From NCBI GenBank assembly GCA_016717165.1, contig JADKGA010000002.1:1674001-1738000 (forward strand): a stretch of DNA of 64,000 nt. Reading direction: 5' to 3'. Every line of letters begins with the position of its first letter. Within the stretch, counting starts at the first letter, position 1. This DNA comes from Candidatus Lutibacillus vidarii. GTDB taxonomy: Bacteria > Actinomycetota > Actinomycetes > Actinomycetales > Dermatophilaceae. Under the pieces are notes generated by a model that was given only the letters and a program-made list of their open reading frames with translations, did no database searches and was not told the DNA's origin. The translations under genes were made by a program, and so were the position numbers. Shown piece after piece: positions 1 to 9,294 of this stretch.

Positions 1-59
1 CACGTCATACGTCTCGCTCACCGGGCCAGCGTAGCCAGCCACCCCCTAGAGTGGCGCCC

Positions 60-527
60 ATGTCCGCTCGGCCGCCGGTGACCCCGCCCGGGACCGCGCC
101 CCCCACTCCCGAGCAGGTCAACGCGATGGTCGCGGCGCAGTTCCCCGGCATCCGCAACCGCTGCGACGCCCTCGGCCCCGACTGGGCGGTGGCCCGGCGG
201 GAGGTGGCGCCGGCCGACATCCGCCCCGGCGGGTACATCAGCGGCCCGGCCCAGTTCGCCCTCGCCGATGTCGCCATGTGGTTCCTCTCCTTCGCCGTCA
301 TCGGCCGGATCGAGCCGATGGCGCTGACCTCGGAGCTGTCGATCCGGTTCCTCCGGCCGGCCCAGGGCCGAGTGCTTTGGGCTCGCGCGGCCCTGGAGTC
401 CGCGGGTCGGCGCCAGATCGTCGCCAGCGTGCGGATCTGGGTCGACGACCGCGAGGACGCGCCGTGCTCAGTCGCGCAGGGCACCTATGTCATCCCGAGG
501 GAGGGGACGGGACCTCTTCCCGTATGA
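60..527 (+). CDS. PaaI-family hotdog thioesterase
   Basis: A 155-residue protein that looks like a PaaI-type acyl-CoA thioesterase of the hotdog fold. The segment GGYISGPAQFALADVAMW near residue 60 corresponds to the central helix region of the family, and LTSELSIRFLRPA to the first long strand. The family hydrolyses acyl- or aryl-acyl-CoA thioesters in the cytosol; the substrate here cannot be read from sequence. I chose the ATG at 60; a GTG nine bases upstream (51) is an in-frame alternative, and no strong ribosome binding site separates them. It is followed after about 60 bases by a gene on the same strand, so co-transcription is possible. Family call is fairly safe, specificity unknown. 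Confidence 0.75.
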   Translation: MSARPPVTPPGTAPPTPEQVNAMVAAQFPGIRNRCDALGPDWAVARREVAPADIRPGGYISGPAQFALADVAMWFLSFAVIGRIEPMALTSELSIRFLRPAQGRVLWARAALESAGRRQIVASVRIWVDDREDAPCSVAQGTYVIPREGTGPLPV

Positions 528-585
528 CGCCCGCGGTCCGCCGGATAGCCTCACACCGACCGCTTGGCCTTAAGGGGGGCGTCCC

Positions 586-1508
586 ATGGACCTCATGACC
601 CGCTACCTGGGGCTCCCGCTGCGCAGCCCGATCGTCGCCGCGGCCTCGCCGCTGAGCACCTGGGTCGACGGCATCCGGGCCCTGGCCGACGGCGGCGTCG
701 GGGCCATCGTCCTGTCGTCGATCTTCGCCGAACAGATCCGCTCCGAGCCGGAGGTCCGGGCGGCATACCTGCGACTGGTCGAGCAGGCGAGCCCGCTGGT
801 CGACGTGCCCCTCATCGCCAGTCTCAACGGGAGCACCCGGGGCACCTGGCCGAGCTTCGCCGCCGAGGTCGAGCAGGCCGGGGCGGCCGCCATCGAGCTC
901 AATGTCCACATCCCACCGGGCGACGTGCGCACCCACGCGCGCGACGTCGAGCAGCGCCATCTCGACGTGCTCAGCCGGGTCCGGGCCAGCACCAGCCTCC
1001 CCGTCGCGGTCAAGCTCAGCCCTTACCTCAGCTCGGTCGGCGAGCTCGCCACCGCCTTGGATTCGGCGGGAGCGGCCGGCCTCGTCGTGTTCAACCGCTT
1101 CTTCCAACCCGATATCGACCTCGACCTGCTCGCCCTGTCCACCCAGCCGCACCTGTCGACCCCGGACGAGGCGCGCCTGTCGCGCACCTGGGTCAGCGCG
1201 CTGCGCGGCCGGGTCCAGGGCTCACTCGCCGGGAACACCGGGGTCGACACGGCCGAGGATGTCGTCAAGTACCTCCTCGCCGGGGCCGATGTCGTCATGA
1301 CCGCCTCGGCGCTGCTGCGCCATGGGCCCGGGCACGCCCAGGTGCTCGGTGACGGGGTCCTCGCGTGGATCAAGGCCCGCGGCTTCGAGGACGTCGACGC
1401 GATCCGGGGCCTGCTCGCCACCCCCTCGGTGGGGACCAGCTGGCCCGGGCCCGGGCCGGCTATGTCGCGATGATCCAGCAGGGCGCCCGGGCCTACCTCA
1501 CCGAGTAG
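586..1508 (+). CDS. dihydroorotate dehydrogenase-like protein (frameshifted near its end)
   Basis: FMN-dependent TIM-barrel protein of the dihydroorotate dehydrogenase-like class. It starts MDLMTRYLGLPLRSPIVAAA, carries IASLNG, the IELNVH segment and a C-terminal NTGVDTAEDVVKYLLAGAD phosphate-binding region. This is the stand-alone type often annotated dihydroorotate dehydrogenase-like rather than a proven PyrD. The uninterrupted frame stops at 1473 with a nonsense tail. Adding one G to the run at 1431-1434 restores VGDQLARARAGYVAMIQQ and a natural stop at 1506-1508, giving about 307 residues. I therefore annotate to 1508 and regard the missing G as a probable sequencing error. A G-rich stretch (AAGGGGGGC) precedes the ATG at 586 and can serve as ribosome binding site. 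Confidence 0.8.
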
Positions 1509-1533
1509 CTCCGGGGTGCTCCCCCGCGGACGA

Positions 1534-1574
1534 ACGCGGGCCCGGCATACCTCGTCGGTATGCCGGGCCCGCGT
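1534..1574. terminator. bidirectional terminator hairpin
   Basis: A perfect 18-bp inverted repeat (1534-1551 against 1557-1574) with a 5-nt loop lies between two converging genes, the dihydroorotate dehydrogenase-like gene ending at 1508 and pnp ending at 1590. The stem includes GGCATACC/GGTATGCC. No U-run follows, as is usual in high-GC actinobacteria. Position and symmetry suit termination in both directions. Confidence 0.8.
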
Positions 1575-1589
1575 CGTGACCTGGACGGA

Positions 1590-3825
1590 TCAGCCTTCGG
1601 CAGGAGCCTCGCCGGACTCGCCGCCCTCGCCGTCGGCGATGACCGCCGCGAGGGAGAGCTTGCCGCGCGGGTCGATCTCCTTGAGCTCGACCTGGACCTT
1701 CTGGCCGACCTTGAGGACGTCCTCGACCGCGTCGATCCGGCGGCCGCCGACGAGCTTGCGCACCTCGGAGATGTGGAGCAGGCCGTCCTTGCCGGGCAGC
1801 AGCGAGATGAACGCGCCGAAGGTCGTCGTCTTGACGACCGTGCCGAGGAAGCGCTCGCCGACCTCGGGCATCTGCGGGTTGGCGATCGCGTTGACCGCCG
1901 CCCGTGCCGCCTCGGCCGACGGACCGTCGACGGCGCCGATGTAGACGGTGCCGTCGTCCTCGATCGAGATGTCCGCACCGGTGTCGTCCTGGATCTGGTT
2001 GATCATCTTGCCCTTGGGCCCGATGACCTCCCCGATCTTGTCGACCGGCACCTTGATGGTGATGATCCGCGGGGCGTAGGCGCTCATCTCGTCGGGCGCG
2101 TCGATGGCCTCGGCCATGACGTCGAGGATGTGCAGCCGCGCCTCGCGGGCCTGGGTCAGCGCGGCAGCCAGGACGTCGGCGGGGATCCCGTCGAGCTTGG
2201 TGTCGAGCTGGATGGCCGTGACGAACTCCTTGGTGCCGGCGACCTTGAAGTCCATGTCACCGAAGGCGTCCTCGGCCCCGAGGATGTCGGTCAGGGCGGC
2301 ATACCGCGTCTGTCCGTCGACGGTGTCCGAGACCAGACCCATGGCGATGCCGGCAACCGGGGCGCGCAGCGGCACACCGGCGTTGAGCAGCGACAGGGTG
2401 GACGCGCAGACCGAACCCATCGAGGTCGAGCCGTTCGAGCCCAGCGCCTCGGAGACCTGGCGGATCGCGTACGGGAACTCCTCACGCGTCGGCAGCACCG
2501 GCAGCAGGGCCCGCTCGGCGAGCGCACCGTGGCCGATCTCGCGCCGCTTCGGCGACCCGACCCGGCCGGTCTCACCGGTGGAGTAGGGCGGGAAGTTGTA
2601 GTTGTGCATGTAGCGCTTCTTCGACTGCGGCGAGAGCGTGTCGAGCTGCTGCTCCATCTTGAGCATGTTCAGCGTCGTCACCCCCATGATCTGGGTCTCG
2701 CCACGCTCGAAGATCGCCGAGCCGTGCACCCGCGGGATGACCTCGACCTCGGCCGACAGGGCCCGGATGTCGCGCAGCCCACGGCCGTCGATGCGGACCC
2801 CGTCGCGGAGGATCCGCTGCCGGACGACCTTCTTCTGCACCGAGCGGTAGGCGGCCGAGACCTCCTTCTCGCGGCCCTCGAAGGGCTTGCCGGCACCGGC
2901 GAGGTCGGCCTTGAGCGACTCCTTGAGCTGCTCGACGCGGTCCTCGCGCTCCTGCTTGCCGGCGATCGACATCGTCGCGGTGACCTCGTCGAGGCTGGCC
3001 GGCCGCCTCGACCGCCGCGTAGACGTCCTCCTGGTAGTCGAGGAAGCGCGGGAACTCAGCGATCGGCTTGCTGGACGTCTGCGCCAGCGTGGCCTGGGCC
3101 TCGCAGAGGACCTTGATGAAGGACTTCGCGGCCTCCAGACCCGAGGCGACGACCTCCTCGGTCGGGGCCTGCTTGCCCTGGTGCTTGACGAGGTCCCACG
3201 TGGCGTTCGTCGACTCGGCCTCGACCATCATGATCGCGACGTCGTCACCGACGATGCGGCCGGCGACGACCATGTCGAAGGTCGAGCGCTCGACGTCGGA
3301 GTAGTTCGGGAAGGCGACCCACTGGCCGTCGATGAGCGAGACCCGGACCCCACCGATCGGGCCGCTGAACGGCAGACCGGAGATCTGGGTCGACGCCGAG
3401 GCGGCATTGATGGCGAGCACGTCGTACTGGTGGTCCGGGTGGACCGACAGGACGGTGATGACGACCTGGACCTCGTTGCGCAGCCCCTTGACGAAGCTGG
3501 GACGCAGCGGGCGGTCGATGAGCCGGCAGGTGAGGATGGCCTCCGTCGTCGGGCGGCCCTCCCGCCGGAAGAACGAGCCGGGGATCCGCCCGGCGGCATA
3601 CATCCGCTCTTCGACGTCCACGGTCAGGGGGAAGAAGTCGAAACCTTCCCGCGGGCTCTTGCCCGCCGTCGTCGTCGACAGGACCATCGTCTCGTCGTCG
3701 AGATAGGCGCTGACCGATCCGCCGGCCTGCCGGGCCAAGCGCCCGGTCTCGAACCGGATGGTGCGGGTGCCGAACGAGCCGTTGTCGATGACTGCTTCGG
3801 CGCTGGTGATCTCTGGACCCTCCAT
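1590..3825 (-). CDS. pnp: polyribonucleotide nucleotidyltransferase (PNPase), frameshifted
   Basis: Phosphorolytic 3'-5' exoribonuclease of RNA turnover. The N-terminal part begins MEGPEITSAEAVIDNG, contains the first RNase PH domain and ends in the helical linker. The C-terminal part holds the second RNase PH domain, a KH domain with GXXG loop (GEVIGPKGKMINQI) and an S1 domain (GTVVKTTTFGAFISLLPGKDGLLHIS). The two parts are in different frames. They join at 2995-3009, where CTGGCCGGCCGCCTC seems to carry one extra base; removing it gives AAVEAA-ASLDEVTATMSIAGK. Restored length is about 744 residues, normal for actinobacterial PNPase. The start at 3825 has GGAGGG six bases upstream. rpsO lies upstream on the same strand, the usual rpsO-pnp order, with a strong hairpin between them. 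Confidence 0.95.
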
Positions 3826-3968
3826 GGGCCCTCCATTTCTGCTTCAGAACTTCCGTCAACCACGCGCATCATCGTTGTGCGCGGGGGTGTTTTCGTTCAG
3901 GTGGTACTCAGGTGGTGCTTAGGTGCAGCTCCGGTATGCCGCGGCGACGCCGAGCGACCGGAAGGGAT

Positions 3969-4008
3969 ACGCCGCGGGGCGGTCCCCAGTGGGACCGCCC
4001 CGCGGCGT
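3969..4008 (-). terminator. rpsO terminator or processing hairpin
   Basis: A perfect 18-bp inverted repeat (3969-3986 and 3991-4008) with a 4-nt loop starts five bases after the rpsO stop codon. It lies between rpsO and pnp on the minus strand. In other bacteria the rpsO-pnp intergenic region holds terminator and RNase-processing hairpins, so it may act as an attenuator or as a processing site for pnp mRNA. The structure is certain, its role inferred. Confidence 0.8.
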
Positions 4009-4012
4009 GGCG

Positions 4013-4282
4013 TCAACGGCGCAGGCCGAGACGCTTGATCAGCGAGCGATAACGCTCGATGTCGGTGGCCTCCAGGTAGCGGAGGAGCCGGCGGCGCCGG
4101 CCGACGAGCAGGAGCAGCCCCCGACGGCTGTGGTGGTCGTGCGGGTGCGTGCGCGAGTGCTCGGTGAGGTCCTTGATCCGCTGGCTCAGCAGCGCGATCT
4201 GGACCTCGGGGGAGCCGGTGTCGCCCTCGGCGGTGCCGTACTCGGCCATGACCTTCTTCTTGACGTCAGCGTCCAACGGCAT
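4013..4282 (-). CDS. rpsO: 30S ribosomal protein S15
   Basis: Small-subunit ribosomal protein S15, 89 residues, binding 16S rRNA in the platform. The sequence MPLDADVKKKVMAEYG is followed by GDTGSPEVQIALLSQRIKDL, the HxxDHHSRRGLL segment and RRRLLRYLE, all diagnostic of S15. The longer frame upstream to 4366 is rejected: the ATG at 4282 has GAAGGAGAG about ten bases before it and gives the family length. It precedes pnp with a terminator-like hairpin between. Synthesis may be autoregulated as in other bacteria, but nothing specific is visible here. Confidence 0.97.
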   Translation of the reverse strand: MPLDADVKKKVMAEYGTAEGDTGSPEVQIALLSQRIKDLTEHSRTHPHDHHSRRGLLLLVGRRRRLLRYLEATDIERYRSLIKRLGLRR

Positions 4283-4437
4283 GTGGGACCGACTCTCCTT
4301 CGTGGTGTCGTTGCGCGGCGCGCCAGGGCAGGTCCACCTGGGCACTCTCGATCCGCGGCCGATCAAGACGGCCTCCCAAGGTTACCAGCGGGCGCAGATC
4401 CGCCCTAATCCGTGGCGCCCTGGGGTTCGCCAGGCCC

Positions 4438-6230
4438 TTACCTCGGCATGAGGGCTTCGAAGAAGACCTTGCCGATATCACGCGGGTCGAGCGCCTGGTA
4501 GTACTCGCCGCCGGTGGCCGTGGCGATCGCCTTGAGCGCGGTGGCGTCGGCGTCGGCCCCATAGCCGATCGTGTAGATCGGCACCGGGTTGCCCGACACC
4601 GATGCGGCGCGCAGGTTCGCGACCGTCTTGGCGAGGGTGGGGCTGCCCGGGTCCTCGTTCTTGCCGTCGGTCACCAGGATGATGAAGTTCGCCGTCCCCG
4701 CGCGGTACGTCTTGACCATCTGCGTGTATGCCGCCAGGGCGGTGTCGTACAGGGCAGTCCCGTCGACCGGTTTGAGGGCAGCGAGGGCCTTCTGAAGCAG
4801 CTCGAGCTGGCTGCGTCCCTCGGTCACCGCACTGACCTTGCGCATCGGGACGAGCTCGATGTAGTCGCGCTTGCCGTCGATCTTCGTGGAGAACTCCCAG
4901 AAGCCGATCTCGCCGTTGGGCGGCATCATCGCCGACCCAGTCGCCGCGGCCTCCTGGGCCAGCTGGAGCTTGTTCTTCGTGGTGCCGGGGACCTTGGCCT
5001 TCATCGAGCCGGAGACGTCAAGGACGAGCAGGTAGCGTCCGGGGTTCTGGAGCATCCCCAGGCGAGGTTGAGCGCAAAGCGGACGGCCGGGTTCGGCAGC
5101 GGACGGTCCTGCTGCGGCGAGGTCGTCGACAGCCCGGAGTCAGCGGTCATGGTCGCGGTGTCGGTACCGGTCGAGCGCAGGCCGGCGGCGAGCAGGGCGG
5201 CTCGGCCGTTCGCCGTGGCCAGATAGCCGCCGAAGGCGGCGGCCATGGTCTGCTCCGGGCCGGGGATCTTCTCCCCCGTGACATTCATGACGGCGATGTC
5301 GACCCCCGACGCGGTCCCGCCCGGGTAGAAGGCCCGCAGGCGCTGGTCGGGGTGGGCCTTGTTGTAGCCGAGCACGGCGAGCTCGTCGAGGAAGGCGACG
5401 GTGCCCTTGGCCGCCCCGCTGCCCGAGGTCACGGCGGCCACCCGGCCGAGGAGGTCGCTCTGGTTCTTCGCGGGAGTGCCGGCAGCCCGCCCCACCCCGA
5501 GGACGACGAGCTCGACGTTGACCGCCGACATCCCCGCGACATTGACCTGACCCGTGCTATTGCCCTGGGCCGTGGCGATCAGGGACGCCATCGCCGCCTG
5601 GGACGCGAACGAGGTCGCCGGGTCAGCCATGACGACGCTGGTACCTGGCGCGCCGGTGGGAGGAACGATCGCCGCTGAGAGCTCGGCCCACGATGGGGTC
5701 TTGGCGTCCCAGCCGTTCTTGGCGAAGTCGGCCGCCGGCGTCGCGACGACGGTGTAGGTCCGACCGACCACGACGGGCGCCGGTGACGCCAGGGCCGCCG
5801 AGGCGAGCTTGGTTCGCAGGTCCTGCAGGTCCGGGGAGGAGCCGATAAAGACTGTCGGGGGCACGTCGGTAGGAGCCGGAGGGGCGAGCGTGGGCGAGGA
5901 AGTGACGACGACCTTGGCGCAGGCTCCGTCCCCCCCGCCTCGGGTGCTGGCGAAGCTACGGCCGAGCGACTCGACGAAGGCCTGGTACTCGGTGACGGTC
6001 GCGACGCGGACCTCGACCGGGTTGAGACAGCCAGCGGTGGACCCGGTACCGGATCCCCCGGCGGCCGAGCCCACCGACTCTCGGTGGGTGAGGACCCAGC
6101 TGACCCCGACCCCAGCAAGCAGCGCGGCAACAACGCCGGCGATCACCGCGCGGACAACTCCGCGTGGGCGCGCACCAGGGATGGAGTGGCGGCCGCCGCT
6201 GGAGGCAGCCGGACCTACGCCGTCGGACAT
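4438..6230 (-). CDS. membrane-anchored substrate-binding-like plus VWA domain protein (frameshifted)
   Basis: A protein of about 597 residues after repair. A cytoplasmic N-terminus and one membrane segment (VIAGVVAALLAGVGVSWVL, about residues 27-45) are followed by an extracellular region of periplasmic-binding-protein type. The C-terminal von Willebrand A domain starts GRYLLVLDVSGSMKAK and has the DxSxS metal site, then DGTALYDT and ILVTDGKNED. The two halves are in different frames; one C is missing from the run at 5056-5059 on the plus strand (G in the gene), and restoring it gives NLAWGMLQNPGRYLLVLDVSGSM. I prefer ATG 6230 over 6245 because GGGGAG lies eight bases upstream. VWA proteins of this type bind ligands or partners outside the cell; the partner is unknown. 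It is divergent from the HNH nuclease gene. Confidence 0.8.
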
Positions 6231-6391
6231 CGTCAATCTCCCCATGTCGAGCCGTGAACTGGGCCGCCCGGCTCCCTACGCAGCACGTCCCCTTGCGTCG
6301 TGCATGTGCTGCCGTTGACGACCGTAGCAACACTAGTCACAGGAGTGTCAACGAGGAGGCGGTTCGAACGAAGTCACCTAGGCTCGCGAGG

Positions 6392-7252
6392 GTGACCAGG
6401 TGGCGGCGGAATGCGGGCTGGGTGTGGCGGTGCGGACCCCTGCTCTGGGTGGCCTCGCTCGGCGCCTGCAGCATCCTCGTCCCACCCCCAGAACCCCCGA
6501 CCTCCAGCCCGCCGTCTGCGGCTGCGTCGACCCGCCCCGCGCCCGCTACCACCTCGCGCGCGCCGTCGACGACCTCGGCCGGCCAGACGTCCACCGGGGT
6601 GTGTTCGGGGGCCCTGCCCGGCTCGGTCCCCCGGCAGCCGGGCACACCGGTCGCCCTGCCGCGCGCGGCAGCGGCCCGCGCCCTCCTCGCCGGGCTCGTC
6701 ACCGCGCCCCGGCTCGACGGGCGGGACTTCTGCCGCAGTGCCTTCGGGCCCGACCAGTGGCTCGACCTCGACCGCAACGGGTGCTCGGCCCGTCAGGACA
6801 TCCTCGTCCGGCAGGCCGTCCAGCTCCGCGTGGGGTACATCCGCAGCCATGGGTCGACCTGCAAGGAGGCCCTGTCCGGCACGTGGGTCGACGCGTACAC
6901 CGGTGCCCGGATCACCATCGCCAACCTCAAGGACGGGGCTCAGGCGGCGACGCTGCAGATCGACCACATCGTCTCGCTGTACGAGGCGTGGGTGTCCGGC
7001 GCGAAACGGTGGACCCCGGCCCAGCGACTCGTCTTCGCCCAGGACGTCGCCGCTCCCGAGCTGTGGGCCGTGGCCGGCTCGGTGAACTTCGGCAAGGCCT
7101 ACCGGGGCGCCGACTCGTGGACCCCGCCGGCGCCTGCCCTGCGGTGCCGGTTCGCCACGGCCTATGTCGTCGTCAAGGTGAAGTACGACCTCACTGTCAC
7201 CGCCGCCGAGCGGGCGTCGTTGTCGACGATGCTCGCCACCTGTCGCGCCTGA
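6392..7252 (+). CDS. secreted HNH-family (DUF1524-type) nuclease lipoprotein
   Basis: A 286-residue exported protein. A short basic start (VTRWRRNAGW) leads into a hydrophobic stretch ending LLWVASLGAC, a plausible lipobox, then a Pro/Ser/Thr-rich linker. The catalytic part resembles actinobacterial HNH endonuclease-family proteins: DLDRNGCSARQDIL, then LQIDHIVSLYEAW with the DH pair, and a later NFGKAYRGADSW with the conserved asparagine. The fold is a beta-beta-alpha metal nuclease; an extracellular DNase role is likely but unproven. Translation probably starts at GTG 6392; the longer in-frame extension overlaps the divergent promoter region and has no matching content. It stands between a divergent VWA gene and the formate dehydrogenase operon, without clear functional link. 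Confidence 0.75.
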   Translation: MTRWRRNAGWVWRCGPLLWVASLGACSILVPPPEPPTSSPPSAAASTRPAPATTSRAPSTTSAGQTSTGVCSGALPGSVPRQPGTPVALPRAAAARALLAGLVTAPRLDGRDFCRSAFGPDQWLDLDRNGCSARQDILVRQAVQLRVGYIRSHGSTCKEALSGTWVDAYTGARITIANLKDGAQAATLQIDHIVSLYEAWVSGAKRWTPAQRLVFAQDVAAPELWAVAGSVNFGKAYRGADSWTPPAPALRCRFATAYVVVKVKYDLTVTAAERASLSTMLATCRA

Positions 7253-7286
7253 CCACGCCCGCCCCGGGCGCCATACACTGCGACCT

Positions 7287-9294
7287 ATGTCACAAGGGCG
7301 TGCAGATGAGGTGCGGCGCATCGCAACCGGGCTGGCCAGCCTGGATGGTGCCCTGCTGCCGGTCCTCCACGAGGTGAACGACGGCCTCGGCTGGGTGTCC
7401 GACGAGGATGTCGCCGTCGTCGCCGATGTCCTCAACCTCTCCCGCGCCGAGGTCCACGGCGTGCTCACCTTCTACTCCGACTTCCGCCGCTCCCCCGCCC
7501 CCACCCACCGGGTGGCCCTATGCCGCGGCGAGGCATGCCAGGCCCTGGGGTCGGAGCCGCTCCACTCCCATGCCGTGGCGGCTCTGGCCGGACGCCCCGA
7601 CGTCGAGCTCGGCGAGGTCTTCTGCCTGGGCAACTGCGCGCTCGGTCCCTCGGCCCTCGTCGACGGCCGGTTGCGCGGCCGGCTCACCCCGGACGCGCTC
7701 GTCGCCACCGTCGACGAGGCGCCGGCAGCAGCCACGGCCCTTCAGCCCAGCGCGACGGGGCAGGGCGAGCCGGTCACCGTATACATCCCCGCAGACGCCT
7801 CGGCCCGCGCGGTGGGCGCGGATGCGGTGGCCGCCGCCTTCTCGGCCGAACCCTCAGTCACCGTGGTGCGCACCGGGTCCCGCGGGATGCTGTGGCTGGA
7901 GCCGCTCGTCGAGGTTCAGACCGCGGCCGGGCGGCGCGGCTACGCCAATGTCGCCGCGTCGGCCGTCCCCTCGATCCTCGCCGGGACGGCCGAGTCGGTC
8001 GGCGTGCTCGACGCCGACCCATGGCTGGCCGGCCAGCGCCGGGTCACCTTCGCCCGGGTCGGGGTCGTCGACCCGACGAGCCTGGCCGACTACCGCTCCT
8101 GCGGCGGTATGGCGGGCCTGGCCCGAGCCCTGACGCTGCCATCGGCGGAGGTGGTCGAGGAGGTCGTCGCCTCCGGGCTGCGCGGCCGCGGCGGCGCCGG
8201 CTTCCCCACCGGGGTCAAGTGGCGCACCGTGCTCGGGGCGGCCTCCGACGTCAAGTACATCTGCGCCAACGCCGACGAGGGTGACTCCGGCACCTTCGCG
8301 GACCGGATGCTCATGGAGGGCGACCCCTTCTCGCTCATCGAGGGGATGCTCATCGCCGGACACGCCGTCGGCGCGCGGACGGGCTTCATCTACCTCCGCT
8401 CCGAGTACCCGGACGCCCGAGCGGCGCTCCAGAGGGCGATCGAGGTCGCGTATGCCGAGGGGGTCCTCGGGCCGGATGCGCTCGGGCCAGGCATCGGCTT
8501 CGACCTGCACCTGCGGGTCGGGGCCGGGGCGTACATCTGCGGCGAGGAGACCTCGATGCTGGAGAGCCTCGAGGGCCGCCGCGGCGAGGTCCGGGCCAAG
8601 CCCCCGATCCCGGCGCTGGAGGGCCTCTTCGGTCAACCCACCGTGGTCAACAATGTCCTCACCCTGGCGACGGTCCCCATGGTCCTCGCCGACGGCGGGG
8701 CGGCATACGCCGCACTGGGGACGGACCGCTCGCGCGGCACCCAGGTCTTCCAGCTCGGCGGCAATGTCGCCCGGGGCGGGATCGTCGAGGCCGAGTTCGG
8801 CCTGACCGTCCGCGAGCTCGTCGAAGGCTACGGCGGCGGGACCCGGTCGGGCCGGCCGGTCCGCGCCGTCCAGATCGGTGGGCCGCTGGGGGCCTACCTG
8901 CCGGCCGACCAGGCTCGACCTCCCGCTGGACTACGAGAGCCTCGCCGCGGCCGGAGCGATGCTCGGGCATGGCGGCGTCGTCGTCTTCGACGACACCGTC
9001 GACATGTCGGCGCAGGCCCGGTTCGCGATGGAGTTCTGCGCCAAGGAGTCCTGCGGCAAGTGCACTCCCTGCCGCATCGGCAGCACCCGCGGCGTCGAGG
9101 TCATCGACGCGATCCGCGCCGGGGTCGAGCGCGACGCCAACCTCGTGCTCCTCGAGGACCTCTGCGAGACCATGACAAAGGGCTCGCTCTGCGCCATGGG
9201 CGGGCTCACGCCGATGCCGGTGCGCAGCGCCATCACGCACTTCCCCGAGGATTTCGGTATCGACATACCAGTGCAGACCGGAGGCCCACGATGA
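7287..9294 (+). CDS. NAD-linked formate dehydrogenase, fused gamma-beta (FdsG-FdsB) subunit, frameshifted
   Basis: One reading frame fuses two subunits that are usually separate. Residues 1 to about 150 are the NuoE-like FdsG part with [2Fe-2S] ligands C79, C84, C113 and C117 (CRGEAC, CLGNC). After a linker come the FdsB N-terminal thioredoxin-like part (VTVYIPADASARAVGADA) and the NuoF-like FMN/NAD domain (GLRGRGGAGFPTGVKW, ADEGDSGTFADR, GAGAYICGEETS). It ends with the 4Fe-4S motif ESCGKCTPCRIGS. A one-base insertion near 8911 breaks the frame; removing it gives LPADRLDLPLDYES. Restored length is 668 residues. The stop overlaps the fdsA start (ATGA). The subunit passes electrons from the catalytic subunit to NAD. 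No stop codon or start site separates the two halves, so the fusion itself looks genuine. Confidence 0.9.

Noticed and set aside
1560..3116. 518-codon plus-strand open frame
   Set aside because: Antisense shadow of pnp: Asp/Arg/Gly-rich with no family signature. The same holds for other long antisense frames such as 24437-25882, 30791-32569 and 36160-37818.
6355..6375. tRNA T-loop-like GGTTCGAAC
   Set aside because: No acceptor, D or anticodon stem can be built around it.
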